DNA of 64,000 nucleotides from Microbispora amethystogenes (GTDB lineage Bacteria > Actinomycetota > Actinomycetes > Streptosporangiales > Streptosporangiaceae), in the NCBI RefSeq assembly GCF_016863015.1, contig NZ_BOOB01000014.1:1-64000 (forward strand), written 5' to 3'. This document shows, in pieces, positions 8,552 to 16,728 of the stretch (position 1 is its first letter; every line of letters begins with the position of its first letter). Both the position numbers and the translations under genes were made by a program. The notes under the pieces were generated by a model, which searched no databases, was not told where the DNA came from, and worked only from the letters and a program-made list of their open reading frames with translations.

Positions 8552-10029
8552 GGTTTTGGTTCCTGACCGGCAGCCAGGGCCTGTACGGCGAGGACACGCT
8601 GCGGCAGGTGGCCGAGCAGTCCCAGCGCATCGCCGAGACCCTCGGCGAGGGGCTGCCGTTCGAGCTCGAGTGGCGGCCCGTGCTCACCGACGCGGCGGCG
8701 ATCCGCCGGGTGTGCCTGGAGGCGAACGCCGACGACGAGTGCATCGGCCTGATCGCGTGGATGCACACGTTCTCCCCGGCCAAGATGTGGATCGCGGGCC
8801 TCGACGCGCTGCGCAAGCCGCTGCTCCACCTGCACACGCAGGCCAACGTGGAGCTGCCGTGGAGCTCCATCGACATGGACTTCATGAACCTCAACCAGGC
8901 GGCTCACGGCGACCGCGAGTTCGGCTACATCCAGTCCCGGCTGGGCGTGCCGCGCAAGACCGTCGCCGGGCACGTCAGCGACCCCGCGGTGGTGGCGCGG
9001 ATCGGCACCTGGGCGCGGGCGGCGGCCGGCCGGGCCGAGGTCGGCTCGCTGCGCCTGGCCCGCTTCGGCGACAACATGCGCGACGTGGCGGTGACCGAGG
9101 GCGACAAGGTCGAGGCGCAGCTGCGGTTCGGGGTGTCGGTGAACACCTACGGCGTCAACGAGCTGGTCGAGGCCGTGGACGCCGCCTCGGACGCCGACGT
9201 CTCCGCCCTGGTCAAGGAGTACGACGACCTCTACCGGATGGCGCCGGAGCTGCGCGTGGGCGGCGACCGGCACGAGTCGCTGCGCTACGCGGCGCGCATC
9301 GAGCTGGGCCTGCGCCACTTCCTGGAGGGCGGCGACTTCAAGGCCTTCACCACCAACTTCGAGGACCTCGGCGGGCTGCGCCAGCTTCCCGGCCTGGCCG
9401 TGCAGCGGCTGATGGCCGACGGCTACGGCTTCGGCGGCGAGGGCGACTGGAAGACGTCGGTGCTGCTCCGCACGCTCAAGGTGATGTCGACGGGCCTGCC
9501 CGGCGGCACCTCCTTCATGGAGGACTACACCTATCACCTCACCCCCGGCGAGGAGGTCATCCTCGGCGCGCACATGCTGGAGGTCTGCCCGACGATCGCG
9601 TCGGACACCCCCTCCTGCGAGATCCACCCGCTCGGCATCGGCGGACGCGAGGACCCGGTCCGGCTCGTGTTCGACGCCGAGCCCGGCTCCGCCGTGGTGG
9701 TCGGCCTGTCCGACATGGGGGACCGGTTCCGGCTGGTGGCCAACGAGATCGACGTGGTCGCCCCGCCCGAGCCGCTGCCGGCCCTGCCGGTCGCGCGGGC
9801 CGTCTGGCGGCCCCGGCCCGACCTGCGCACCTCCGCCGAGTCCTGGATCACCGCGGGCGCCCCGCACCACACCGTCCTGTCGTCGGCCGTCGGGGCGGAG
9901 GAGCTCACCGACTTCGCCGACATGCTCGGCGTCGAACTGCTCGTCATCGACGAGGCGACCACTCCCCGGCAGTTCGCGAAGGAACTGCGGTGGAACCAGG
10001 CCTACTACCGGCTCGCGCAGGGATTCTGA
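8548..10029 (+). CDS. araA: L-arabinose isomerase
   Basis: AraA isomerises L-arabinose to L-ribulose, the first catabolic step. The 493-residue length matches the family. The metal-binding region [10 protein letters not shown] and the following [11 protein letters not shown] segment carry the expected acidic residues, and the C-terminal third starts [15 protein letters not shown]. The GTG start overlaps the araD stop. A strong hairpin follows the stop codon, marking the end of the operon. Confidence 0.94.
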   Translation: MRFWFLTGSQGLYGEDTLRQVAEQSQRIAETLGEGLPFELEWRPVLTDAAAIRRVCLEANADDECIGLIAWMHTFSPAKMWIAGLDALRKPLLHLHTQANVELPWSSIDMDFMNLNQAAHGDREFGYIQSRLGVPRKTVAGHVSDPAVVARIGTWARAAAGRAEVGSLRLARFGDNMRDVAVTEGDKVEAQLRFGVSVNTYGVNELVEAVDAASDADVSALVKEYDDLYRMAPELRVGGDRHESLRYAARIELGLRHFLEGGDFKAFTTNFEDLGGLRQLPGLAVQRLMADGYGFGGEGDWKTSVLLRTLKVMSTGLPGGTSFMEDYTYHLTPGEEVILGAHMLEVCPTIASDTPSCEIHPLGIGGREDPVRLVFDAEPGSAVVVGLSDMGDRFRLVANEIDVVAPPEPLPALPVARAVWRPRPDLRTSAESWITAGAPHHTVLSSAVGAEELTDFADMLGVELLVIDEATTPRQFAKELRWNQAYYRLAQGF

Positions 10030-10036
10030 CGTCCGC

Positions 10037-10081
10037 ACGGGCCCTTCCCGCTTCCCAGGGGCTTCCCGGGGAGGGGCCCGT
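10037..10081 (+). terminator. Terminator-like hairpin after araA
   Basis: ACGGGCCCTTCCC (10037-10049) pairs with GGGAGGGGCCCGT (10069-10081), with one G-T pair and a 19-base loop. It begins eight bases after the araA stop and ends the arabinose operon before the tRNA gene. Confidence 0.7.
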
Positions 10082-10088
10082 CCGCCGG

Positions 10089-10117
10089 TTACCCGCCTCC
10101 GCGCGGACTCCTATACA
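10089..10117 (+). promoter_or_regulatory. Candidate promoter of tRNA-Ala copy 1
   Basis: TTACCC and TATACA are separated by 17 bases, 15 bases before the tRNA. The string TCCTATACACTGGC recurs at a similar distance before the second tRNA copy, which supports a functional -10 region. Confidence 0.5.
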
Positions 10118-10132
10118 CTGGCTGCGTCGCAC

Positions 10133-10205
10133 GGGGCTATAGCGCAGCTGGTAGCGCACCTCCATGGCATGGAGGGGGTCTGGGGTTCGAGTCCCCATAG
10201 CTCCA
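10133..10205 (+). tRNA. tRNA-Ala (anticodon GGC), copy 1
   Basis: A 73-base cloverleaf can be drawn. The acceptor GGGGCTA pairs with TAGCTCC, the D arm is GCGCAGCTGGTAGCGC, and the anticodon stem CCTCC/GGAGG encloses loop ATGGCAT with anticodon GGC. The T arm contains GGTTCGAGTCC. The discriminator base is A and CCA is not encoded. The sequence is identical to the copy at 12706-12778. Confidence 0.93.
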
Positions 10206-10220
10206 CAGACAGGATCGCCG

Positions 10221-10260
10221 AGGGGCGGTCGGACGCGTTTCACGCGGTCCGGCCGCCCTT
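10221..10260 (+). terminator. Hairpin downstream of tRNA-Ala copy 1
   Basis: AGGGGCGGTCGGACGCG (10221-10237) pairs with the imperfect complement CGCGGTCCGGCCGCCCTT (10243-10260) around a short loop. It starts 15 bases past the tRNA 3' end. Confidence 0.55.
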
Positions 10261-10363
10261 CGTCGTCGTTCCCCCGGGCCGGCGGCCGTGCCGGCCGCAT
10301 AAGGGTTGACAATGATCATTGACTCGGATTCCTGGCGAAAAGCCTAAATAGCTTCGGTATGTC

Positions 10364-10392
10364 TTGACTTGATCGGGCGAAGCCCCCTATCT
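10364..10392 (+). promoter_or_regulatory. Candidate promoter of the methyltransferase gene
   Basis: TTGACT (10364-10369) and CTATCT (10387-10392) are 17 bases apart, in a locally A+T-rich stretch (about 10306-10435) that stands out from the surrounding sequence. The expected transcript would start about 20 bases before the ATG. Confidence 0.45.
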
Positions 10393-10420
10393 AGAAGAAA
10401 GCAAATACAGCTGATCACCA

Positions 10421-11098
10421 ATGGCGGCCATGATGACAATCGAGTCAGGACCGGACAATCCGCGTCGGGAGTACCGAGCCATGCAGGCCGAGGCGTTCAA
10501 TCGCATCGGCGCCCGGTACGACGAGGCGTTCCCACACAAGGAGGGACAGGTCGCCGCCGGTGAATGGTTGATCAAGCAGCTCCAGCCGGGAGCGCGGGTC
10601 CTCGACGTGGGCTGCGGCACCGGCGCTCCCACCGCTCAGCAGTTCGCCGAGGCGGGCTGCGAGGTCACCGGCATCGACATCTCCCCGGTCATGCTCGACC
10701 TGGCCAGGAAGAACGTGCCGGTCGGCACGTTCTTCGAGACCGACGTGCTCGACCTCGACGCCTCGCTCGGCACGTTCGACGCCGTGACGGCCTTCTTCAG
10801 CCTGCTCATGCTGCCCCGGCCCCAGATCGAGCGGGCGCTCGGCCGGATCCACGCCGTGCTCGCGCCCGGCGGCCTGTTCTCGCTGAGCATGGTGGAGATC
10901 GACCTCGACGACGTGCCCTTCCAGTTCCTCGGCGCGCCGGTGCGGGTGACGGGGTATCTGCGCGACGAGTTGCGCGAGATCGTCGAGGCCGCGGGATTCA
11001 CCGTGCTGTCGGAGAACCACATCTCGTACGCGCCGGCGACCACGCAGGCGCCGCCGGAGATCCAGCTCTTCGTCAACTGCCGGCGTGACCATCGCTGA
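10421..11098 (+). CDS. Class I SAM-dependent methyltransferase
   Basis: This 225-residue protein has the Rossmann-fold methyltransferase core. Motif I is VLDVGCGTGAPT, followed by the acidic strand end VTGIDIS and a post-I segment ending in the FFSLLMLPRP strand. The substrate is not recognisable; the fold fits small-molecule methylation. The ATG at 10421 lacks a clear ribosome binding site, and ATG codons at 10430 and 10433 are possible alternatives. It ends 12 bases before the PP2C gene, so the two are probably co-transcribed. Confidence 0.8.
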   Translation: MAAMMTIESGPDNPRREYRAMQAEAFNRIGARYDEAFPHKEGQVAAGEWLIKQLQPGARVLDVGCGTGAPTAQQFAEAGCEVTGIDISPVMLDLARKNVPVGTFFETDVLDLDASLGTFDAVTAFFSLLMLPRPQIERALGRIHAVLAPGGLFSLSMVEIDLDDVPFQFLGAPVRVTGYLRDELREIVEAAGFTVLSENHISYAPATTQAPPEIQLFVNCRRDHR

Positions 11099-11110
11099 AC
11101 GGCCGAATCC

Positions 11111-12607
11111 GTGTGGGGAGACGGTGAGCCGTCGACCATGCTGCACGACGTCAGCGCGATCGCCCGGGCCGTGGGCGACAGCTCCGGCCCGGAGGAGGCG
11201 ACCAGGGCCCTCTGCGAGGCGGCGGTGCCGGGGCTGGCCGACGCCGCCGCGGTCTACGTGGACGGCGCCGTCTGGCACCGGGTCGATCCCGGCGACCGGC
11301 TCCCGTCGCGATGGGCGGGCCACGAAACCGGTGACGACGCCGGTGAGGAGGCCGGTGAGACCGCCCTGCTCGACGGGCGCCTGCTCGCCGTGCCGCTCCG
11401 GGCGTACGGGACGGTCGTGGGCTGCGCGCTGCTGGCGCGCGACGCCGGGCGGCCGCCCTTCGGCCCCGCGGACCTGTTCGCCGCGGGACAGATCGCCGTT
11501 CCCGCCGCACTCACGATCTTCCACGGCCGGCGGGACCGCCGCCAGGTCGAGATCGTCGAGACGCTGGAGCGTGACATGCGCCCGGGCGCCCCGCCCGACC
11601 TGCCCGGGCTGGAGATCTCCTACCGGTACCGGCCGGCCGCCGAGCGGGTGGGCGGCGACTGGTACGACGTGATCCCCCTGCCGGGCAGCAGGGTGGCCCT
11701 GGTCGTCGGCGACGTGATGGGCCACGGACCGGCCGCCGCGGCCGTGATGGGCCGGCTGCGCACGGTCGTGCAGACCCTGGCCGCGCTCGACCTCCCGGCC
11801 GAGCAGGTGCTCCACTCGCTGGACGAGGTGGCGCAGCGGCTGGCCGAGCAGACCATCACGACCTGCGTCTACTGCGTGTACGACCCGGTGCTGCGCCGGT
11901 GCACGATCGCGAGCGCGGGCCACCTGCCGCCGATCCTCCTGGGCGCGGACGGCCGGGCGGAGGTGCTGTCGCCGCCCCGGTGCCCGCCGATCGGCGGGCT
12001 GGGCCGCACCCCGTTCGAGACGATGGAGATCGCGGCGGAGGACGGCAGCATGCTCGTCCTCTACACCGACGGGCTCGTGGAGGAACGCGGGGAGGACATC
12101 GGCCAGAAGGTGGAGGACCTGCGCCGCCGACTGTCGGACGGGACCTCGATCGAGGACCTGACCGACGCCGTGCTGTCGGCCGCCCGGGCCGACGACGTCA
12201 CCATGCTGGCCATCCGCTTCCGCGGCATTCCGAGCGAGCACGTCGCCCAGTGGATGATGGAGCCCCAGCCGATGACGCCGTCGCGGGTCCGCGGCCTGGT
12301 CCGCCGTACGCTCGACGCGTGGGGTCTCGCGTCGATGACCCCCGTGGCCGAGCTGCTCGTGTCGGAGCTCGTCACCAACGCCGTACGGCAGACGTCGCGG
12401 CCCATCACGATCAGGCTGCTGCGCACCGACCATCTGCTGTGCGAGGTCAGCGACGACAACCACCGTCTGCCGGTGCAGCGGGAGCCCGGGCTGCTCGACG
12501 AGGACGGCAGGGGGCTCTACCTCGTCGGCCAGCTCGCCGGGCACTGGGGGGCGAGCCGGGTCGCGGGAGGCAAGACCGTGTGGTTCTCGATGCCGATCCC
12601 CGGCTGA
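11111..12607 (+). CDS. GAF / PP2C (SpoIIE-type) phosphatase with C-terminal ATPase domain
   Basis: This 498-residue protein combines three domains. A GAF-like sensor covers about residues 10-140. A SpoIIE/RsbU-type PP2C phosphatase covers about 150-365, with metal-binding motifs GGDWYDV and VVGDVMGHGPAAA and the DDVTMLAIR ending. An RsbW-like HATPase domain covers about 375-498 (LLVSELVTNAV, then DGRGLYLV). In actinomycetes such proteins act in partner-switching networks controlling alternative sigma factors, the ATPase part binding or phosphorylating an anti-anti-sigma factor. The partner is not in the window. The first in-frame start is GTG 11111; ATG 11138 is an alternative, and neither has a strong ribosome binding site. 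Confidence 0.85.
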   Translation: MWGDGEPSTMLHDVSAIARAVGDSSGPEEATRALCEAAVPGLADAAAVYVDGAVWHRVDPGDRLPSRWAGHETGDDAGEEAGETALLDGRLLAVPLRAYGTVVGCALLARDAGRPPFGPADLFAAGQIAVPAALTIFHGRRDRRQVEIVETLERDMRPGAPPDLPGLEISYRYRPAAERVGGDWYDVIPLPGSRVALVVGDVMGHGPAAAAVMGRLRTVVQTLAALDLPAEQVLHSLDEVAQRLAEQTITTCVYCVYDPVLRRCTIASAGHLPPILLGADGRAEVLSPPRCPPIGGLGRTPFETMEIAAEDGSMLVLYTDGLVEERGEDIGQKVEDLRRRLSDGTSIEDLTDAVLSAARADDVTMLAIRFRGIPSEHVAQWMMEPQPMTPSRVRGLVRRTLDAWGLASMTPVAELLVSELVTNAVRQTSRPITIRLLRTDHLLCEVSDDNHRLPVQREPGLLDEDGRGLYLVGQLAGHWGASRVAGGKTVWFSMPIPG

Positions 12608-12646
12608 CGGGATCTCCCCGGGGCGGGCCCGCTGACCGGTTTTCGG

Positions 12647-12674
12647 TTAGGCGCTGCCCCGGAAGTCCTATACA
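12647..12674 (+). promoter_or_regulatory. Candidate promoter of tRNA-Ala copy 2
   Basis: TTAGGC and TATACA are 16 bases apart. The segment TCCTATACACTGGC is the same as upstream of copy 1, although the flanking bases differ. Confidence 0.5.
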
Positions 12675-12705
12675 CTGGCGACGCGCCGCCGGGCGGCGTG
12701 GGTAA

Positions 12706-12778
12706 GGGGCTATAGCGCAGCTGGTAGCGCACCTCCATGGCATGGAGGGGGTCTGGGGTTCGAGTCCCCATAGCTCCA
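12706..12778 (+). tRNA. tRNA-Ala (anticodon GGC), copy 2
   Basis: All 73 bases are identical to the copy at 10133-10205, with the same acceptor, loop ATGGCAT and anticodon GGC. The sequences diverge immediately downstream, so the duplication is confined to the tRNA and its -10 region. Confidence 0.93.
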
Positions 12779-12798
12779 CCACTGCTGAATCATCTCAG

Positions 12799-12825
12799 GA
12801 GCCGTCCTCCGTCGGGGGGCGGCTC
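12799..12825 (+). terminator. Hairpin downstream of tRNA-Ala copy 2
   Basis: GAGCCGTCCTCC (12799-12810) pairs with GGGGGGCGGCTC (12814-12825) around a 3-base loop, with minor mismatches. It lies between the tRNA and the convergent HxlR gene and could serve both. Confidence 0.6.
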
Positions 12826-12841
12826 TCGGTGTCCCGGCCGG

Positions 12842-13294
12842 TCAGTGGCCCGTGCGTACGAAGGCGACGGCGTCCAGCGGGACGGCGTGCCCCTCGGGGT
12901 CGGTGAAGGACACGTCCAGCCGCGCCCCGGTCCGCCGATCGCGGCGTTCGACCGTCGGTCCCGCGAGCCGGGGCACGTGACGGTCCCCCCATTGCTGCAG
13001 CGCTCCGAGGATCACGAGCGCGTCGCGGCCCGAATCGGTCAGGTGGTACTCGTACCTGGTTCGGGCTCCGGTGTCGCGGTAGGGCCGCTTCTCGACGACG
13101 CCCGCACCGGCGAGCGTCGCCAGCCGGGTGGTCAGCAGGTTCGTGGCGATCCCCAGGCGCTGCTGGATGTCGGCGAAGCGGACGACTCCCGTGTGCAGCT
13201 CCCGCAGTATCAGCGGCGTCCACCGCTCTCCGAGGAGGGTCACCGCCCGCTCGATGGAGCACGTCATCGAGTCAGGGAGTTCGGTGGTCGTCAT
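12842..13294 (-). CDS. HxlR-family winged-helix regulator
   Basis: This 150-residue protein has the HxlR signature near the N-terminus (GERWTPLILRELHTG). The recognition region follows (RFADIQQRLGIATNLLTTRL), then the wing and the YEYHLTDSGRDAL ending typical of the family. HxlR proteins bind DNA as dimers and usually control a neighbouring oxidoreductase. Here the divergent short-chain dehydrogenase is the obvious target. The inducer is not known. Confidence 0.88.
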   Translation of the reverse strand: MTTTELPDSMTCSIERAVTLLGERWTPLILRELHTGVVRFADIQQRLGIATNLLTTRLATLAGAGVVEKRPYRDTGARTRYEYHLTDSGRDALVILGALQQWGDRHVPRLAGPTVERRDRRTGARLDVSFTDPEGHAVPLDAVAFVRTGH

Positions 13295-13350
13295 CGCACG
13301 CCTCGCTCGCTCGTCGTCGGTGGGGTCCAGGCTAGCCGGGGAATGCTGGC

Positions 13351-13379
13351 TTGCAATTTTAAAGTTAGATCTCTACCGT
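13351..13379 (+). promoter_or_regulatory. Candidate promoter/operator between the HxlR and SDR genes
   Basis: TTGCAA (13351-13356) and TACCGT (13374-13379) are 17 bases apart in the direction of the SDR gene. The spacer is unusually A+T-rich and holds the near-palindrome around TTTTAAAG, a plausible HxlR binding site. Confidence 0.4.
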
Positions 13380-13410
13380 GGACGCCAAGCCGTCGAGGGA
13401 TGGAGACACA

Positions 13411-14115
13411 ATGAGGATCGAAGGATCGGCCGCGCTGGTCACGGGCGCGAACCGCGGGCTGGGACGACGGCTCGCAGCCGCGCTGCTGGACCGTGGTGCC
13501 GCCAAGGTGTACGCGGCGGCGCGCAGGCCGGAGACGGTCGACCTGCCGGGCGTGGTGCCGCTCGCCCTGGACATCACCGACCCCGCGTCCGTCCGGGCCG
13601 CCGCCGAGCGGGCCCGCGATGTGAACCTGCTGATCAACAACGCGGGGATCTCCACGGGCTCGTCGTTCCTCGCCGGTGCGCTCGACGACATCCGCCTGGA
13701 GATGGAGACGCACTACTTCGGCACGCTCGCCATGGCTCGTGAGTTCGCCCCTGTCCTGGGCCGCAACGGGGGCGGCGCGATCCTCAACGTGCTGTCGGTG
13801 CTGTCGTGGTTCACCGCCCCGCAGGTGGCCGGCTACTCCGCGGCCAAGGCCGCCGCGCTGCAGCTCACCAACAGCCTCCGCCTCGAACTGAAAAATCAGG
13901 GCACGCTCGTCACGGCGCTGCACGTCGGATACATGGACACCGACATGGCCGCCCACGTCGACGGACCCAAGATCGACCCGGCGGAGGTCGCCGCCCAGGC
14001 CCTGCAGGGGATCGAGCAGGGGAGCTTCGAGGTGGTCGCCGACGACACGAGCCGCCAGGTGCGGGCCATGCTGTCCGGCGACGTGGCCGGCCTGTATCCG
14101 CAGCTGGCATCCTGA
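13411..14115 (+). CDS. Short-chain dehydrogenase/reductase (SDR family)
   Basis: This 234-residue NAD(P)-dependent oxidoreductase has the cofactor motif VTGANRGLGRRLA at the N-terminus, NNAG in the middle and the catalytic YSAAK with an upstream serine in LSVLS. The start is placed at ATG 13411, which has GGAG eight bases upstream; an in-frame GTG at 13378 lies in the promoter region. Divergent orientation from the HxlR gene suggests regulation by it. The substrate cannot be assigned. Confidence 0.87.
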   Translation: MRIEGSAALVTGANRGLGRRLAAALLDRGAAKVYAAARRPETVDLPGVVPLALDITDPASVRAAAERARDVNLLINNAGISTGSSFLAGALDDIRLEMETHYFGTLAMAREFAPVLGRNGGGAILNVLSVLSWFTAPQVAGYSAAKAAALQLTNSLRLELKNQGTLVTALHVGYMDTDMAAHVDGPKIDPAEVAAQALQGIEQGSFEVVADDTSRQVRAMLSGDVAGLYPQLAS

Positions 14116-14160
14116 AAGGCGGGCACATGATCACACGCGGGCCGGGTAGGGGCGAGTGCC

Positions 14161-14367
14161 ATGAAGAGAATCCTTCAGCTCGTCGTCACCCGCTGGCTGG
14201 CCCGTACGCCGATCGGGATGGTCGTGCTCGGCCTCGGCTGGCTGTTCGCCCGCAAGCGGCGTTCGGACCAGCGGCAGCAGTCGCAGACCCAGGTGCGCCG
14301 CGCGCCGGGCCGCCGGTCGGACGACCGGTACGACCGGCGGAGGCCGGTCGCGGGCGCCCGCCGCTGA
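14161..14367 (+). CDS. Small membrane protein, one hydrophobic helix and a basic tail
   Basis: This 68-residue protein begins MKRILQLVVTRW, has a hydrophobic stretch about residues 19-30 (GMVVLGLGWLFA), and then a very basic, polar tail rich in Arg and Gln. This is the layout of the small uncharacterised DUF6203-type proteins of actinomycetes, though that name is from memory and uncertain. It follows the SDR gene by 45 bases and is probably in the same transcript. Function is unknown. Confidence 0.6.
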   Translation: MKRILQLVVTRWLARTPIGMVVLGLGWLFARKRRSDQRQQSQTQVRRAPGRRSDDRYDRRRPVAGARR

Positions 14368-14374
14368 TCACCCG

Positions 14375-15397
14375 TCAGGAGAGCGCGGCGGGGGTGCGGA
14401 ACGTCTGCCGGTAGGCGAGCGGGGACACCCCGACGGCGGCGTTCAGGTGCTGCCGGAGCGAGACCGCGCTGCCGAACCCCGCCTTCCTGGCGATCGCGTC
14501 GACCGGCAGGTCGGTGGTCTCCAGCAGATGCCGGGCGTGCGCGACGCGCTGCCCGGCGAGCCACCTGGCCGGGCTGAGGCCGGTCTCCTCCCGGAACCGC
14601 CGGGTGAAGGTCCGCACGCTCATGCGGGCGTGCGCGGCGAGGGCGGCCAGGTTGACCGGTTCCTCCAGATGTTCCAGCATCCACGCCCGGGTGGGGGCGG
14701 TGGTCGTCCCCACCGGGTCGGGCAGCGGCCGCTCGATGTACTGGGCCTGACCGCCCTCCCGGAACGGCGGCGTCACGCACCGGCGGGCGGTGCGGTTGGC
14801 CACCTCGGTGCCGTGGTCGCGCCGGATCACGTGCAGGCACAGGTCGATGCCGGCCGCCACCCCGGCCGAGGTCAGCACGTCGCCGTCGTCGATGAACAGC
14901 ACGTCCGGATCGAGCCGTACGCGGGGGAAGAGGGCGCGGAAGGCCGCGGCGTTGCGCCAGTGGGTCGTCGCGGGCCGCCCGTCCAGCAGACCGGCCGCGG
15001 CGAGCACGAAGGCGCCGGTGCAGATCGAGATCAGCCGGGCCCGCCCGGCGACCGCCCGCAGCGCCTCGCGCACCTCCTCGTCGAGCGTGCCGTCCCTCAG
15101 CGCGCGACCGTCGTGCACGCCCGGCACCACCACTGTGTGCGCCGTGGCGAGCACGTCCAGGTCGTGGTCGGGGAGGACGCGGTAGCCCGCCCGGGTCCGC
15201 ACCGGCCGGGCGCCGGGGGAGCAGGTGACGACCTCGTAGAGCGGCCCCCGTTCGGAGTCGCGGCCGGGGTCACGGTCGCGGGCGGCGAGGAACACCTGCC
15301 CGGGGATGCCCAGGTCGAGCGACGCGAAGTGGTCCAGGACCAGGACGGCGACCCGGTGTACGGGTGGGCGCACGGCTGGGTGCGTGACCGGAGGCAT
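14375..15397 (-). CDS. GlxA-type regulator: DJ-1/PfpI domain plus AraC HTH
   Basis: This 340-residue protein has an amidase-like DJ-1/PfpI domain over about residues 12-200, including the nucleophile-elbow region ICTGAFVLAAAGLLDG. An AraC/XylS double helix-turn-helix covers the last 110 residues (MSVRTFTRRFREETGLSPAR and AIARKAGFGSAVSLRQHL). The family activates or represses genes in response to small metabolites. It is divergent from the MFS transporter, a likely target. A second regulator of the same architecture lies at 42727. Confidence 0.88.
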   Translation of the reverse strand: MPPVTHPAVRPPVHRVAVLVLDHFASLDLGIPGQVFLAARDRDPGRDSERGPLYEVVTCSPGARPVRTRAGYRVLPDHDLDVLATAHTVVVPGVHDGRALRDGTLDEEVREALRAVAGRARLISICTGAFVLAAAGLLDGRPATTHWRNAAAFRALFPRVRLDPDVLFIDDGDVLTSAGVAAGIDLCLHVIRRDHGTEVANRTARRCVTPPFREGGQAQYIERPLPDPVGTTTAPTRAWMLEHLEEPVNLAALAAHARMSVRTFTRRFREETGLSPARWLAGQRVAHARHLLETTDLPVDAIARKAGFGSAVSLRQHLNAAVGVSPLAYRQTFRTPAALS

Positions 15398-15468
15398 GGC
15401 CGGATTCTTTCACATGTTGACCTCCCGGCCACTGTCCGCCCGGCGGGCGTGACGGGAGGATGCTCGCC

Positions 15469-16728
15469 ATGAAGTCGTTGCACCGTGCCTGGACAGTGGC
15501 CGCCGTCGCCTTCGTCGCGATCATCGGGGCGGCCGGCTTCCGGGCGACGCCGGGCGTGCTGATCATGCCGCTGCAGGACGAGTTCGGCTGGACGAGGGGC
15601 ACCATCTCACTGGCGGTGTCGGTCAACCTCATGCTCTACGGGCTGTGCGCGCCGTTCGCGGCGGCCCTGATGGACCGCTTCGGCATGCGCCGGGTGGTCG
15701 CCTGCGCCCTGCTGCTGGTGGCCGCCGGCAGCGGCCTCACCGTGTTCATGACCGCGAGCTGGCAGCTCGTCGCGCTCTGGGGGGTCCTGGTCGGGGCGGG
15801 CACCGGCTCGATGGCGCTCGTCTTCGCCGCCACGCTGACCGACCGCTGGTTCGTCCGGCACCGCGGCCTGGTCACGGGCGTGCTCACGGCGGGCGGCGCC
15901 ACCGGGCAGCTGGTCTTCCTCCCGCTGCTCGCCCACCTTGTGGAGGCGCAGGGCTGGCGGCCGGCCTCGCTCACGGTGGCCGGGGCCGCGCTCGCCGTCG
16001 TCCCCCTCGTGTGGTTCCTGCTCAGGGACACTCCCGAGGAGATCGGCCTGACCGCGCTGGGGGCCGATGGGCCGGTCGTCCGTACACCGGGAGGGGGCGC
16101 CGCCGCGCGGGCCGTACGGGTGCTGCGGGACGCGGCGCGCACCCGCTCCTTCTGGTACCTCGCCGGGGGCTTCGCCATCTGCGGCGCGAGCACCAACGGC
16201 CTGGTCGGCACCCACTTCATCCCGGCCGCCCACGACCACGGCATGCCCGAGACCGTCGCGGCCTCGCTGCTGGCCGTCATCGGCGTGTTCGACATCGCCG
16301 GCACGATCTTCTCCGGGTGGCTGAGCGACCGCGTGGACGCGCGGCTCCTGCTCGTCGTCTACTACGCCCTGCGCGGGCTGTCGCTGCTGGTCCTGCCGCA
16401 GCTGTTCGCCGCCACGACCGAGCCGAGCATGCTGGTCTTCATCGTCTTCTACGGCCTCGACTGGGTGGCCACCGTGCCGCCTACCGTCGCCCTGTGCCGC
16501 AGGATCTTCGGCGCGGACGGCGCGGTGGTGTTCGGCTGGGTCTTCGCCTCCCACCAGGTCGGCGCGGCCGTCGTCGCCACCGTGGCCGGCGTCACCCGCG
16601 ACCACCTGGGGAACTACGACCTGGCGTGGTACGGCGCCGGCGCCCTGTGCCTGCTCGCGGCGCTCATGTCGTCCCGCATCGTCACGCGTGTCCGGGACCG
16701 CGGCGAAGCTGCGATCCTTGTCGGGTGA
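15469..16728 (+). CDS. Major facilitator superfamily transporter
   Basis: This protein of 419 residues has about twelve hydrophobic segments and the MFS loop motif after helix 2 (ALMDRFGMRRVVA), with the corresponding loop repeated in the second half (GWLSDRVDARLLL). Cytoplasmic-membrane transport is clear; the substrate is not. The start is placed at ATG 15469 because GGGAGG lies nine bases upstream; the earlier ATG 15460 directly abuts that motif. The stop overlaps the start of the next gene by four bases. Confidence 0.85.
   Translation: MKSLHRAWTVAAVAFVAIIGAAGFRATPGVLIMPLQDEFGWTRGTISLAVSVNLMLYGLCAPFAAALMDRFGMRRVVACALLLVAAGSGLTVFMTASWQLVALWGVLVGAGTGSMALVFAATLTDRWFVRHRGLVTGVLTAGGATGQLVFLPLLAHLVEAQGWRPASLTVAGAALAVVPLVWFLLRDTPEEIGLTALGADGPVVRTPGGGAAARAVRVLRDAARTRSFWYLAGGFAICGASTNGLVGTHFIPAAHDHGMPETVAASLLAVIGVFDIAGTIFSGWLSDRVDARLLLVVYYALRGLSLLVLPQLFAATTEPSMLVFIVFYGLDWVATVPPTVALCRRIFGADGAVVFGWVFASHQVGAAVVATVAGVTRDHLGNYDLAWYGAGALCLLAALMSSRIVTRVRDRGEAAILVG

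Noticed and set aside
10133-12778. Integrated element at a tRNA gene
   Set aside because: Direct tRNA copies resemble attachment sites, but there is no integrase, transfer or phage gene between them. Kept only as a duplication finding.
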